Positions 44,682 through 52,773 of a stretch of 55,129 bases of DNA are shown here, in pieces. The notes under the pieces were generated by a model. It was not told where the DNA came from, did not search any database, and saw only the letters and a list, made by a program, of their open reading frames with translations. The DNA is from an uncultured Acetatifactor sp. (GTDB taxonomy: Bacteria; Bacillota; Clostridia; Lachnospirales; Lachnospiraceae). Position 1 is the stretch's first letter; each line of letters begins with the position of its first letter. The DNA lies in assembly GCA_910580225.1 (NCBI GenBank), contig CAJTXE010000020.1, forward strand, positions 24,140 to 79,268, given 5' to 3'. The translations under genes were made by a program, and so were the position numbers.

Positions 44682-45052
44682 CTGAAGTCTGCAGCCCTTT
44701 CTCTATCCCATTCTCCCAACGTTACACCCTTCGGGAGGCAAATTTACTTCCTGCACCCTGCCCCAGCCGCACCCTTTGTCGCAGACAAAACAGCTTCCCA
44801 TACTTCTGATAAACTCCATTATAGCATGCCTCTGAAAAAGAATCATTAAAATTTTTTAAACTTTTCCGAATTTTTCTGATAATAAGCAACAGTTCAGCCC
44901 CTCCAGACCACAAAAGCAAAATTGCATCAAGTCAACACCAACAAATCCATGCAGAAAACAATGCTATTTTTACAAAGAAACTTGACTTTCCATCTATTGT
45001 CCAGTATAAAAGAATCAAACATACATTATCCTCAAGAAAGGAAACAAGTCCC
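44682..45052. other. 371-bp divergent promoter region of lcp and the 5'-nucleotidase
   Basis: It holds an extended -10 (TGC-TATAAT, minus strand, hexamer 44818-44823) for lcp and a good promoter for the nucleotidase (44982-45010). The lcp leader is about 130 nt. A small open frame at 44722-44919 on the minus strand overlaps the lcp promoter and is not supported. Confidence 0.65.
44982..45010 (+). promoter_or_regulatory. Candidate sigma-A promoter for the 5'-nucleotidase
   Basis: TTGACT (44982-44987), a 17-bp spacer and TATAAA (45005-45010) each match consensus at 5 of 6 positions, 43 bp before the ATG. Confidence 0.75.
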
Positions 45053-47008
45053 ATGAAAAAAAGATTTTGTCTTTTTCTATGCTGCCTGCTGACCATCCTG
45101 CTGCTGCCTTCCCTGCAATCGGCTGCGGCTTCGGACAGTACCGCCAAGCAGACGGATATCCTCTTCCTCCACGATACCCACTCCCACCTGAACAGCTTTC
45201 TGACCGTGGAAGACGGCCAAGATGTAACGCTGGGAGGCTTTGCCCGGATCCGGACCCGGATCCGTCAGGCACAGGAGAAAAATCCCGATACCCTGGTTCT
45301 GGATGCCGGCGACTTCTCCATGGGAACTCTGATACAAACGATTTTCGATACAGACGCGGCAGAGCTCCAGATGCTGGGCGCCCTGGGCTGTGATGTCACT
45401 ACCCTGGGCAATCATGAATTCGACTATCGCACCTCTGGCCTGGCGGATGCTCTGAATGCCGCCTCGGAAAGCGGCACAACGCTGCCTTATATGGTGCTGT
45501 GCAATATCGACTGGGACTCCATGGAAGCGGAAGGCCTCACTGCAGATCAGCAGCTGCTCAGAGATGCTTTCAAAGCCTACGGCATGGCAGACTATGTAGT
45601 GCTGACAAAAGGTGATGTAAAAATCGCCGTCCTGGGGGTTTTCGGAGAAGATTCCCTGGCATGCGCTCCTACCTGCGCCCTGAAATTCGAAGATATCTCA
45701 GAAGCCGCCGCCAGGACAGTCCGTGAAATCCAGGAAAAAGAAACTGTGGATATGATCGTCTGTGTCTCTCACAGCGGAACAAACCCTGATGAAGACAAAT
45801 CAGAAGATGAAATTCTGGCAAAAGCGGTTCCGGAGATTGACCTGATCATCAGCGGCCACACCCACACTACCCTCCCCGCCCCCATCCGGCATGGCGATAC
45901 CTACATCGTATCCTGCGGCTCCTACGGCAGAAATCTGGGTTCCTTATCCATGACGCAGCAAGAGAACGGCAGATGGACAATGGATCGCTATGAGCTGCTT
46001 CCCATAACGGAAGAGATTGTGCCGGACCCTGACACCCAGGCAAAAATCGACAGTCTGATGGAAAAAGTAGACACCGCTTATCTGTCCCGCTTCGGTTATG
46101 CCAGGACGCAGGTACTGGCACAAAATGCCGTGGCCTTTGCCACTTCGGATGACCTGTATGACACCCATACGGAACACAATCTGGGCAATCTGCTGGCCGA
46201 TGCCTTTTTCTATGCTGTAGAACATGCAGATACCCCGGATTCCCACCCTGTGGATGTAGCCATTGTCCCTTCCGGCTGTGTCAGGGATACCTTTGCCACC
46301 GGAGATATCACTGTTGAGGATGTTTTCAATGCCTATTCCCTGGGAATCGGTGAGGACGGCATTCCCGGCTATCCCCTGATCAGCATATATCTCACAGGTG
46401 CAGAGCTGAAAACCGGCGCCGAGATCGACGCCTCTATATCGGATTTTATGCCCTCCGCCCGGCTATACCTGAGCGGCTGCCACTTCTCCTTTAACCCACA
46501 CCGACTGATTCTGAATAAAGTCACGGATTGTTATCTGACTGATGCTGAAAACGGGCGCAGGGAAATCGAGGATGACCAGCTTTACCGCATTGTGTGCGAT
46601 CTCTACAGCGGACAGATGCTGGGCGCTGTGACAGATGTATCCTATGGAATCCTGTCTGTTCAGCCCAAATTTGCAGACGGCACCCCTGTGGAAAATATTG
46701 AAGATACCATTATACTCTCAGAAGGACAGGAGATAAAGGCCTGGACCGCCATCGCCGCATATCTGAATTCCATGGAAGACACCGACGGGGACGGCATCTC
46801 TAATGTGCCGCAGGCTTATGCTTCCTTCCAGAGCCGCAAGATTGTGGAGGACAGCCGTGCAATCGGAGATCTGATCCGAAATCCAAACAGATATGCCTTT
46901 TTGATTGTAGGTGTGGTTTTGGCAGTGCTTGTAATGGTCATACTTCTGGTTCTATGGATCACAAAAGGAATTCGAAAGCTGGTATCCCGCAAAGGAAAAC
47001 AGCGGTAA
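45053..47008 (+). CDS. Membrane-anchored 5'-nucleotidase / metallophosphatase
   Basis: The 651-residue protein has a signal peptide (about 1-27). The metallophosphatase domain has FLHDTHSHL (Asp41, His43), LDAGDFSMGT, TLGNHEFDYR, VCVSHSGT and SGHTHT. The C-terminal 5'-nucleotidase domain has HNLGNLLADAF, IVPSGCVRD and FNAYSLGIGEDG. A DTDGDGISN loop resembles a calcium site. One membrane segment (about 618-644) and a basic tail end the protein, so it is held on the cell surface. It should dephosphorylate external nucleotides; specificity is inferred. Confidence 0.94.
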   Translation: MKKRFCLFLCCLLTILLLPSLQSAAASDSTAKQTDILFLHDTHSHLNSFLTVEDGQDVTLGGFARIRTRIRQAQEKNPDTLVLDAGDFSMGTLIQTIFDTDAAELQMLGALGCDVTTLGNHEFDYRTSGLADALNAASESGTTLPYMVLCNIDWDSMEAEGLTADQQLLRDAFKAYGMADYVVLTKGDVKIAVLGVFGEDSLACAPTCALKFEDISEAAARTVREIQEKETVDMIVCVSHSGTNPDEDKSEDEILAKAVPEIDLIISGHTHTTLPAPIRHGDTYIVSCGSYGRNLGSLSMTQQENGRWTMDRYELLPITEEIVPDPDTQAKIDSLMEKVDTAYLSRFGYARTQVLAQNAVAFATSDDLYDTHTEHNLGNLLADAFFYAVEHADTPDSHPVDVAIVPSGCVRDTFATGDITVEDVFNAYSLGIGEDGIPGYPLISIYLTGAELKTGAEIDASISDFMPSARLYLSGCHFSFNPHRLILNKVTDCYLTDAENGRREIEDDQLYRIVCDLYSGQMLGAVTDVSYGILSVQPKFADGTPVENIEDTIILSEGQEIKAWTAIAAYLNSMEDTDGDGISNVPQAYASFQSRKIVEDSRAIGDLIRNPNRYAFLIVGVVLAVLVMVILLVLWITKGIRKLVSRKGKQR

Positions 47009-47034
47009 CAGTCTAAAAAAATTAAAATTTTCTA

Positions 47035-47062
47035 TTGATTTTTATTCCGATTGTGCTACAAT
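47035..47062 (+). promoter_or_regulatory. Candidate promoter for tRNA-Ala
   Basis: TTGATT (47035-47040), a 16-bp spacer ending in TGC, and TACAAT (47057-47062) lie 9 bp before the mature tRNA. Confidence 0.6.
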
Positions 47063-47071
47063 AATGTCCAT

Positions 47072-47144
47072 GGGGCATTAGCGCAGTTGGGAGCGCGCAA
47101 CATTCGCATTGTTGAGGCCGTGGGTTCGAATCCCATATGCTCCA
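47072..47144 (+). tRNA. tRNA-Ala, anticodon CGC
   Basis: The 73-nt gene has acceptor stem GGGGCAT with ATGCTCC, including the G3-U70 pair that defines alanine tRNAs. The anticodon stem CAACA/TGTTG surrounds TTCGCAT (anticodon CGC). The discriminator is A and CCA is not encoded. It reads codon GCG. Prophage remnants begin just downstream, so its 3' end may be the attachment site. Confidence 0.95.
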
Positions 47145-47156
47145 TGCATTAAAAGG

Positions 47157-47205
47157 AGCCGCAAGTCCAGATTTTCCAGTAAAATCAATGGTTTGCGGCT
47201 TTTTT
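47157..47205 (+). terminator. Intrinsic terminator after tRNA-Ala
   Basis: AGCCGCAA (47157-47164) pairs perfectly with TTGCGGCT (47193-47200), followed by six T residues. Confidence 0.85.
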
Positions 47206-47258
47206 ATGTTTTGTTTTATCAGATAAATTTATAGAGAATAATGAGCATTTATACCATT

Positions 47259-47282
47259 TCTTGTCATGAATCTTGTCATGAA
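47259..47282. repeat. 12-bp tandem repeat between tRNA-Ala and phage remnants
   Basis: TCTTGTCATGAA occurs twice in direct tandem (47259-47270, 47271-47282). Position next to a tRNA and a prophage edge suggests integrase arm-type sites, but no integrase is in view. Confidence 0.75.
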
Positions 47283-47289
47283 AATGGCG

Positions 47290-47607
47290 TTAAGCTTTAA
47301 CAACAATCGCATCATATCCGGCAGCCTTAAGCTTTGCCATCATGGCATCTGCATTACTCTTAACAGAGTAGGCCCCCACCTGCACTCTATACAGCTGCTT
47401 TTTATCGCCAACCGCAGTCTCTGCTCCAGGCGCTGCTGCTTCCTGATCGGCCAGATCCTCTGCTGCCTGCACCCTCTGTCCGGTAATGCCATAGACAATT
47501 GCCTCGGCCATCTGCTGACAGTCATACAGCTGCACATCGTCCCTGTCATCTACAAAGCTTCCTGGTACTGTAAACCACATAGGCGCATCCCAGTCCGGAT
47601 ACCGCAT
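47290..47607 (-). pseudogene. C-terminal remnant of a phage lysin with SPOR domain
   Basis: The open frame encodes ~105 residues but lacks any catalytic domain. Its end (LYRVQVGAYSVKSNADAMMAKL) is a SPOR repeat that binds bare glycan strands. The part before it (SFVDDRDDVQLYDCQQMAEA) looks like the tail of a lysin such as an N-acetylmuramoyl-L-alanine amidase. The apparent first residues overlap the primase remnant in another frame. A deletion has most likely removed the lysin's N-terminal domain and the whole phage late region. Confidence 0.7.
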
Positions 47608-47911
47608 TCAGCACACCCTGTGTCCCTCCCGGTCCTATGGTGTCCGCATCCAGGGTGACCAGGTACCGCTCCCCGGCAGAATCCTTTTTCCTGCGGGGCC
47701 CGGCCAGCACCCCTCCTACGAATCCGCCCACATCCTTCAGATCGTCCTGTTTCGGTTTCGGGAGGGCTTTATACTCCTGAAAAGTTTCCGGCGTCCTGAC
47801 CGGCTGTGAAAGCTTTAACAGAAAAGCTGACCAGGAAATCTCCTGTACCACCCAGGACACTGCTTTGCGGCTTCCGCCTGTTGCTATCTTGATCTGCTTG
47901 TCATAATACAT
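47546..47911 (-). pseudogene. N-terminal remnant of phage primase/VapE-like protein
   Basis: About 120 residues start at MYYDKQIKIATGGSRKAVSW, with GAGGG 7 nt upstream, and overlap no longer needed bases after the polymerase stop. Landmarks are GGFVGGVLAGPRRKK, YLVTLDADTIGPGGT and LGCAYVVYSTRK, as at the start of VapE/primase proteins of phages. The frame then ends in LCR and a stop. The remaining several hundred residues, including helicase motifs, are missing. The break lies within about 47560-47607, where the lysin tail begins. Confidence 0.78.
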
Positions 47912-47921
47912 AAAACCGCCC

Positions 47922-49886
47922 TCAGTCCTTCCTGTAGTAATATCCTTCAAATCCGGCCGCATCCAACGGCAGACCCTCCGCCCATTCCGGCTGGGTACAC
48001 ATCAGCCTGACCGCCTCCTGCAGATTTTTGCCGCTCTCCTTTGGCGCTTCAAGTATAACTTCATCATGTATGTGGAAGCAAATCGCGTACCCGGCCCTGT
48101 ACAGGTTCATCATGGCGCTGCACAGCAGATCCCGCGCCACCGCCTGGACAATGTTCTCTGTAAGTTTCCCACCATAGGTTTCCGTCAGCTCCCATTTCTT
48201 AGTTGTCTGGCTGGTACCGTAAAATCCCACTGCACTCCTGCCGAAGGCATTCGTCACCAGCTCCGGACGGTAATAAAACAATTCTCGCCCAGAAGGCAGA
48301 CGGACAAAAAGATATTCCTTGTCCCGGTAAAAGCTGATCCCCTTCGCCATGGTATGAACAGTTCCATACTGCACCGTGTCCACAGCGTTATTCTCTACAG
48401 CATACCAGAAATCCTGTATCCTCCGGTTACTCTTCCGCCAGCGACTTACAATATCCGGAAGTTCCTCCTCTGCCAACCCCATGGACAGCGCGCCCATGCT
48501 GATCAGTGCATGTGCCCCTCCCTGGTATCCGAGCGCAAGTTCCGCCACCTTGCCCTTGCTGCGCAGCGCATACTCCGGATTCCCCTTTTTGATCTTCTCG
48601 ATGGGGACGCCGAACATGGCACTGGCGGAAGCCTCGTAGATTTTCCCGTGGGTACGGAATACATCCAGCCTCCACTCTTCTCCGGCAAGCCAGGCCAGCA
48701 CACGGGCTTCTATGGCAGAGAAATCCGCCACGATAAAACGGCATCCCTCTCCCGGGATAAAAGCGGTCCTGATCAGCTGGGACAACAGGTCAGGCACATC
48801 TCCGTAAACAGCTTTTACGGCATCCGGCTGTCTCCTTTTTACCAGTCTCCTTGCAAGATCCAGGTTCTCGATGTAATTTCTTGGAAGGTTCTGCACCTGC
48901 ACCAGCCGTCCGGCAAAGCGCCCCGTTCTGCTGGCCCCGTAAAACTGCAGCAGCCCCCGGATCCGTCCGTCTCCGCAGACACAGGCTTTCATAGCCTCAT
49001 ATTTTTTTACGGAAGTCTTTCCCAGCTCTTTGCGGATCTTTAACACTTCCTTCACCAGTTCCTCCCCGTCCTTGTCTGCCAGTATCTCCGCCACCGTTGC
49101 CTTGTCCAGGCTCTCCAGCTCCATCCCGGAATGCTCCTGTATCCACTTCTTCAGCTGTGCCACGCTGTTGGGATTATCCAGCCCGGTAAGCCTCCTCGCT
49201 CTCCCTGATAACTCCCCGCTGACCTGCCCATACAGCTCCAGGGCGCTTCCGATCAAATCCATGTCTACTTTTACTCCTGCCATGTTTATATACTGGTCCA
49301 GGATCCAGTTCTGCCGTTCCTGTTCCGGAATGGGATATCTCTCCAGTCTCCGGTAGATCTCTGCCTCTGTCGCCACGTCCTGGCGGCAGTAATCCTTAAA
49401 AAGCTGCCACTTTGCGGGATCATGATGGGGAAGGTTCCTGGTACGTCCCCCGTTCCTTGCGGTAGGCGTACAGGGCACACAGAAATACCGGATCAGCTGC
49501 TTCCCTACTCCCATCTTCCTCTTATCCTCCGGAAGCCCCATGGCCCTTCCCGCCGCATCCAGCGACGCCGGAAAACCGCAGTAAAGGGAGTGTACCATGG
49601 TACAGTGCCACTGACATACGGGGCTATGGAAAAACTTATTCAGGCAGTATATCTCAAAGGCCGCATTATGGGCCGCTTTTTTCACGTTCGGATCACCAAG
49701 CGCTGCGGTGATATGTTCAGGGAGCTGCTCCCCTCTGGCACAGTCTATTACATTTACTGCGCCTCCATCAAAAGAATAAGCAAAAAGCAATATCTGAAAA
49801 TCCGGGGACTGCACATATTTGTACAGTCCCGCTTTCTGTAGATTGACACTGGAATAAGTCTCCAGGTCTATATGGAGAAGCCTCAT
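47922..49886 (-). CDS. Phage family-A DNA polymerase
   Basis: The 654-residue protein has an N-terminal 3'-5' exonuclease (LHIDLETYSS, with Asp and Glu; then HNAAFEIYCLN and YCRQDVATEAEIYRRL). The polymerase domain has motif A DFSAIEARVLAWLAG, motif B RSKGKVAELALGYQGGAHAL and motif C IHDEVILE. It lacks the 5' nuclease of cellular Pol I and has the length seen in siphophage replication modules. It overlaps the DUF2815 gene by 4 bp (ATGA). It appears intact although its partner primase is broken. Confidence 0.93.
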   Translation of the reverse strand: MRLLHIDLETYSSVNLQKAGLYKYVQSPDFQILLFAYSFDGGAVNVIDCARGEQLPEHITAALGDPNVKKAAHNAAFEIYCLNKFFHSPVCQWHCTMVHSLYCGFPASLDAAGRAMGLPEDKRKMGVGKQLIRYFCVPCTPTARNGGRTRNLPHHDPAKWQLFKDYCRQDVATEAEIYRRLERYPIPEQERQNWILDQYINMAGVKVDMDLIGSALELYGQVSGELSGRARRLTGLDNPNSVAQLKKWIQEHSGMELESLDKATVAEILADKDGEELVKEVLKIRKELGKTSVKKYEAMKACVCGDGRIRGLLQFYGASRTGRFAGRLVQVQNLPRNYIENLDLARRLVKRRQPDAVKAVYGDVPDLLSQLIRTAFIPGEGCRFIVADFSAIEARVLAWLAGEEWRLDVFRTHGKIYEASASAMFGVPIEKIKKGNPEYALRSKGKVAELALGYQGGAHALISMGALSMGLAEEELPDIVSRWRKSNRRIQDFWYAVENNAVDTVQYGTVHTMAKGISFYRDKEYLFVRLPSGRELFYYRPELVTNAFGRSAVGFYGTSQTTKKWELTETYGGKLTENIVQAVARDLLCSAMMNLYRAGYAICFHIHDEVILEAPKESGKNLQEAVRLMCTQPEWAEGLPLDAAGFEGYYYRKD

Positions 49887-50638
49887 ATCCCCATCACTCC
49901 TCCCGGAGATACAGGCCTCCCTGTTATCGGATCGACCGCATAACCCTGCTGGCCACTCTGGGGCTGCTGGTAACCGGCGTAGCCCTGCTGGTCACTCTGG
50001 GGCTGCTGGTACCCAGCGTAGCCCTGCGGACTTCCCTGAGGCTGCTGGTAGCCGGCGTAGCCTTGCGGATTTCCCTGAGGCTGCTGATAAACGCCTGCAG
50101 TTCCACCTGCATAGGCATTCGCACCGCCGAAAGCTTCTTCAGCACTGACACGTCCCCCAAGAGGTTCTCCGTCCTCAATCTTCTGCACGGCATTCAGTCC
50201 GCAGCCTATTCCCTTATTCCCATTACTGTTATAGGCAAAAAAGTTAATATTGGCCCGGATGTAGCACCCGCTGTACACATCAGCAGGATTCAGAATGTTC
50301 TGCATGTCCAGCCCGACGATCACCGGCTGCTGTTTTGCAGATGCCGTGATCACCATGCATCCCCTGCACTCTTCCCCGAAAGCCTCTCCCGACTGACGGT
50401 ATCCGTCCCCGTCATAAAGCGGTGTCCTGCACTGGGGCGGGATATTCCCGTTAAAGGCTTTCTGTGCGCCTTCCTGCTTTGCCCGCTCTATCTCCGCATA
50501 AATGCCATTAATGGTGACGGTATCTGTTTTCGGGATCAACAGCGTGACAGAATATTTCGGATCCCCTCCGTTGTCCGAAGCGCGGGGCTGGAATATATGT
50601 ACGTAGCTTGCTCTGACTTTTCCTGTTGTGATTACCAT
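49883..50638 (-). CDS. DUF2815 phage protein, probable ssDNA-binding type
   Basis: The 251-residue protein starts VITTGKVRASYVHIFQP and includes YSVTLLIPKTD, CRTPLYDGD and GCYIRANINFFAYNSNGNKGI, typical of DUF2815. The family sits in phage replication modules and is thought to bind single-stranded DNA. The last ~70 residues consist of about four 13-residue units on GYAGYQQPQ, Gln/Gly/Tyr-rich, as in tails of ssDNA-binding proteins. The polymerase follows with a 4-bp overlap and DUF2800 precedes by 2 bp. Confidence 0.88.
   Translation of the reverse strand: MVITTGKVRASYVHIFQPRASDNGGDPKYSVTLLIPKTDTVTINGIYAEIERAKQEGAQKAFNGNIPPQCRTPLYDGDGYRQSGEAFGEECRGCMVITASAKQQPVIVGLDMQNILNPADVYSGCYIRANINFFAYNSNGNKGIGCGLNAVQKIEDGEPLGGRVSAEEAFGGANAYAGGTAGVYQQPQGNPQGYAGYQQPQGSPQGYAGYQQPQSDQQGYAGYQQPQSGQQGYAVDPITGRPVSPGGVMGI
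49935..50100 (-). repeat. 39-bp coding repeats in the DUF2815 tail
   Basis: About four in-frame copies encode variants of GYAGYQQPQGNPQ. They make the C-terminal tail low in complexity. Confidence 0.8.
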
Positions 50639-50640
50639 AG

Positions 50641-51321
50641 TTACTTTCCCTCCTTATAAGCATTTTCTCCGCCAAAAGCCCCTTCCGCTACGGATGCGGA
50701 CGACATGGCGGGTCTTTTGTCATCATCCGGCACCAGCGTCGGCTTTCCCGGAGGCTTTATGATGTACTTTTCCAGTATTTTCTTATGGTCTTTCTCTAAA
50801 AGCTTCTCCAGGTCTCCCAGCGGGAGCGGCTGCCTCCTGTACAATGCCTCTTCCGGATAGCCGGCTGCACACAGTGCCTCATAAGCAGCATCTATATTCT
50901 GAATGGTACGGTTGCTCCTGCCTTCTACAAGCTTCCATCCCGGCACATCCCTGCCTGCCAGTATCTCTCCCTGGGCGTACGCCTCCAGCTTGTTCACCCA
51001 GGATTTCAGGAACTGGGCACGCTTCAGCAGAGCACCTACTTCCTCATTGCCAAGCTGCGGCGGGAGCTTCATTACAGGCAGCCCGCTGCCGACAGGGTTC
51101 TCCGCTTCCTCCATCAGGACCATATTTTCCTCCGCCCTAGCACGGCAGGTGGCTGACATACGGCAGAAACAGTCGTCACACCACCTCCCCTGCACACATT
51201 CCCCTTCTCCCCGGAATGCCTTTAATGCCTGGGGCTTTACTGTCTCCTCCCCCCAGCGCAGAAGATCCTCTACACCCGTCTCCCATGATGATGTATTGTC
51301 AATGCGGGGCTGGATAATGTA
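50641..51321 (-). pseudogene. DUF2800 phage protein, N-terminus lost
   Basis: The frame runs from 51321 (YIIQPRIDNTSSWETGVEDL) to a stop at 50641. The cysteine cluster GRWCDDCFCRMSATCRARAEEN is the C-terminal part of the Cas4/RecB-like nuclease fold of DUF2800. Family members are, as I recall, near 370-400 residues; about 226 are left. The missing N-terminal half ends abruptly where a reversed fragment of another phage gene starts (51322). A GTG at 51195 could start a shorter product, but no ribosome site was seen. Confidence 0.8.
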
Positions 51322-51465
51322 ATGAACGAAAACCCGATTTTAGAGCAGTTGAAGCGCGAAGCCTTATATGCACAGCGTTCCTTTTCCACGGAATTACTGT
51401 ATCAGACCTATGGAAAAGCACAGATGGCAAGGCAGCTTGAAGTTTTAACGCAATCAGAGTTCATG
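51322..51465 (+). pseudogene. Reversed 5' fragment of a phage gene related to the 53.9-54.3 kb gene
   Basis: The 48 codons from 51322 encode a segment with LLYQTYGKAQMARQLEVLTQ. Over 42 positions, 30 residues match the protein at 53851-54291, which is on the other strand. After the shared EFM the frame continues to 51666 but no longer resembles it. No ribosome site precedes the ATG. It is a displaced, inverted partial copy. Confidence 0.75.
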
Positions 51466-51571
51466 TACTGGTGGCGATATTTGCGGTGTGCGCGCATTTA
51501 TCTATCAGGGAGGACGGAAAAAGAAGATAGGCTCCACCGCCGTCCAAAGCATGGAGCCCATCAGAAACAAA

Positions 51572-51799
51572 TCAAATATCTATGCATCCATAAACTGCTT
51601 CCTCTTCCGTTGCAAACAGATAATCTGCGTTATATTCCGGAAACAATAATGTACAAGTTCTTTTAAATTCAGGATAAGTAAATGCTGTTATACCATGTAA
51701 TTTGTTTTGTGCAGTTTTCTCACTTACACCCAAAAATTCTGCATATTGTTTAATGGCGATATTTTTTCGATACAATATACTTTTCAAATTTGAATACAT
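51572..51799 (-). CDS. Small helix-turn-helix protein, Cro-like
   Basis: The 75-residue protein has a helix-turn-helix of the XRE type (IKQYAEFLGVSEKTAQNKLHGI) and a short tail. GGGAG lies 7 nt before the ATG. It is transcribed divergently from the repressor gene at 51950 across a region with three operator-like palindromes and leads towards the early replication genes. That position fits a Cro or early activator. Confidence 0.82.
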   Translation of the reverse strand: MYSNLKSILYRKNIAIKQYAEFLGVSEKTAQNKLHGITAFTYPEFKRTCTLLFPEYNADYLFATEEEAVYGCIDI

Positions 51800-51814
51800 A
51801 TCATCTCTCCCTTC

Positions 51815-51894
51815 TTACCTTCAAAGGTAATTTCTAGTTATAGGATATACTCTTAAAAGTATATTGTCAAGTATTATTTTACCTTTAAAAGTAT
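51815..51894. promoter_or_regulatory. Three operator-like palindromes, 32 bp apart, in a phage switch
   Basis: Sites of 16 bp start at 51815 (TTACCTTCAAAGGTAA), 51847 (ATACTCTTAAAAGTAT) and 51879 (TTACCTTTAAAAGTAT). Spacing is exactly 32 bp, about three helical turns. Site 2 fills the spacer of the cro promoter. Site 1 lies in the cro leader. Site 3 lies just before the -35 boxes of both promoters. Confidence 0.82.
51842..51870 (-). promoter_or_regulatory. Promoter for the Cro-like gene
   Basis: On the minus strand TTGACA (51865-51870), a 17-bp spacer and TATCCT (51842-51847) are seen. Operator site 2 occupies the spacer. Confidence 0.75.
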
Positions 51895-51901
51895 TTTTTG
51901 A

Positions 51902-51930
51902 TTGATTATCCAAAAAATTTATGCTATACT
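51902..51930 (+). promoter_or_regulatory. Promoter for the CI-like repressor gene
   Basis: TTGATT (51902-51907), a 17-bp spacer and TATACT (51925-51930) lie 19 bp before the ATG. Operator site 3 ends 7 bp upstream of the -35. Confidence 0.75.
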
Positions 51931-51949
51931 TATGCTCGGAGGTAATCAT

Positions 51950-52468
51950 ATGGACTTTTTAGAAAAACTGGACTTTTTAATGGATAAATACAACTTGAAT
52001 AAAAGTACTTTGTCCAAATCATGTGACATCCCATACACAACAATTGATGGTTGGTATAAAAGGGGCTATGAAGGGCTTAAATTGCCTACACTAAAGAAAC
52101 TGTCCAACTATTTTGGAATCAGCCTTGATTATTGGGCGGATGATAATTTAATTGAACCAATCCCTCCCAAAATCAATAATTTCACTATAACCCAAAAAGA
52201 TGAGATAGAACTTTTAACTGACTACCGAACATTAAACGATTCTTCAAAAGTTTATGTAAGAGGAGTTGCAAAAGGTTTTTCTATTTCTGAAAAAATTGCT
52301 AATGCCAAAGGAGAAACATTAGTCTTTCCTAAGTCAATTAATCCTACAAAAGAATTTGAAGAAACATTTAGTGGGCTTGATCCAGAATATCAACAGGCTA
52401 TGTTAGAGTTTATTGAGCAATTACTTGCTAAACAAGAAGAATCTGACCCACACAATTCTGAAGAATGA
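51950..52468 (+). CDS. XRE-family phage repressor, CI-like
   Basis: The 172-residue protein starts at MDFLEKLDFLMDKYNLNKST, with GGAGG 7 nt before; an upstream in-frame start would lie in the promoter. The N-terminal helix-turn-helix is KSTLSKSCDIPYTTIDGWYK with the LPTLKKLSNYFGISLDYW extension typical of phage repressors. The C-terminal half is not a recognisable LexA-type protease domain, so RecA-stimulated self-cleavage is not supported. The base composition is more AT-rich than the core genes. A terminator follows. Confidence 0.88.
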   Translation: MDFLEKLDFLMDKYNLNKSTLSKSCDIPYTTIDGWYKRGYEGLKLPTLKKLSNYFGISLDYWADDNLIEPIPPKINNFTITQKDEIELLTDYRTLNDSSKVYVRGVAKGFSISEKIANAKGETLVFPKSINPTKEFEETFSGLDPEYQQAMLEFIEQLLAKQEESDPHNSEE

Positions 52469-52470
52469 TG

Positions 52471-52499
52471 CAGGTACATCACCGTACCTGTATCTTTTT
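52471..52499 (+). terminator. Intrinsic terminator after the repressor gene
   Basis: CAGGTAC (52471-52477) pairs with GTACCTG (52484-52490), then TATCTTTTT. Confidence 0.8.
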
Positions 52500-52511
52500 C
52501 TGAATCCCCTC

Positions 52512-52540
52512 TTGACGATACGTGTTGCACGTGTTATATT
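52512..52540 (+). promoter_or_regulatory. hicAB promoter with a palindrome in its spacer
   Basis: TTGACG (52512-52517), a 17-bp spacer and TATATT (52535-52540) are seen. The spacer holds ACGTG-TTG-CACGT (52520-52532), a likely operator for autorepression by HicB. Confidence 0.75.
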
Positions 52541-52561
52541 ATATTTGTAAGGAGGTGGAAC

Positions 52562-52738
52562 ATGAAAGACAGGGATCTTATTAAACTCTTAAAGAAAAAT
52601 GGCTGGCAACTTGACAGAATCAACGGAAGCCACCATATTTTCAGAAAAGAGGGTATGACCGTTTCAGTTCCCGTGCATGGAAAAGATGTTCCTACCGGTC
52701 TGCTACATCAAATTTTGAAAGATGCGGGGCTGAAATAG
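52562..52738 (+). CDS. hicA: HicA-family mRNA-interferase toxin
   Basis: The 58-residue protein (MKDRDLIKLLKKNGWQLDRI) has the small dsRBD-like HicA fold. The active-site histidine lies in INGSHHIFRKEG, and VPVHGKDVPTGLLHQILKDAG is the usual end. AGGAGG precedes the ATG by 6 nt. HicA cleaves mRNA and is held inactive by HicB. HicB follows after 35 bp. Toxin-first order with its own promoter is standard for hicAB. Confidence 0.93.
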   Translation: MKDRDLIKLLKKNGWQLDRINGSHHIFRKEGMTVSVPVHGKDVPTGLLHQILKDAGLK

Positions 52739-52773
52739 CTCCGCCTTTCAAAAAATCAAAAGGAGGTTTTGTT

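Noticed and set aside
44722..44919. 65-codon minus-strand frame upstream of lcp
   Set aside because: It overlaps the predicted lcp promoter (TATAAT at 44818-44823) and has no ribosome site.
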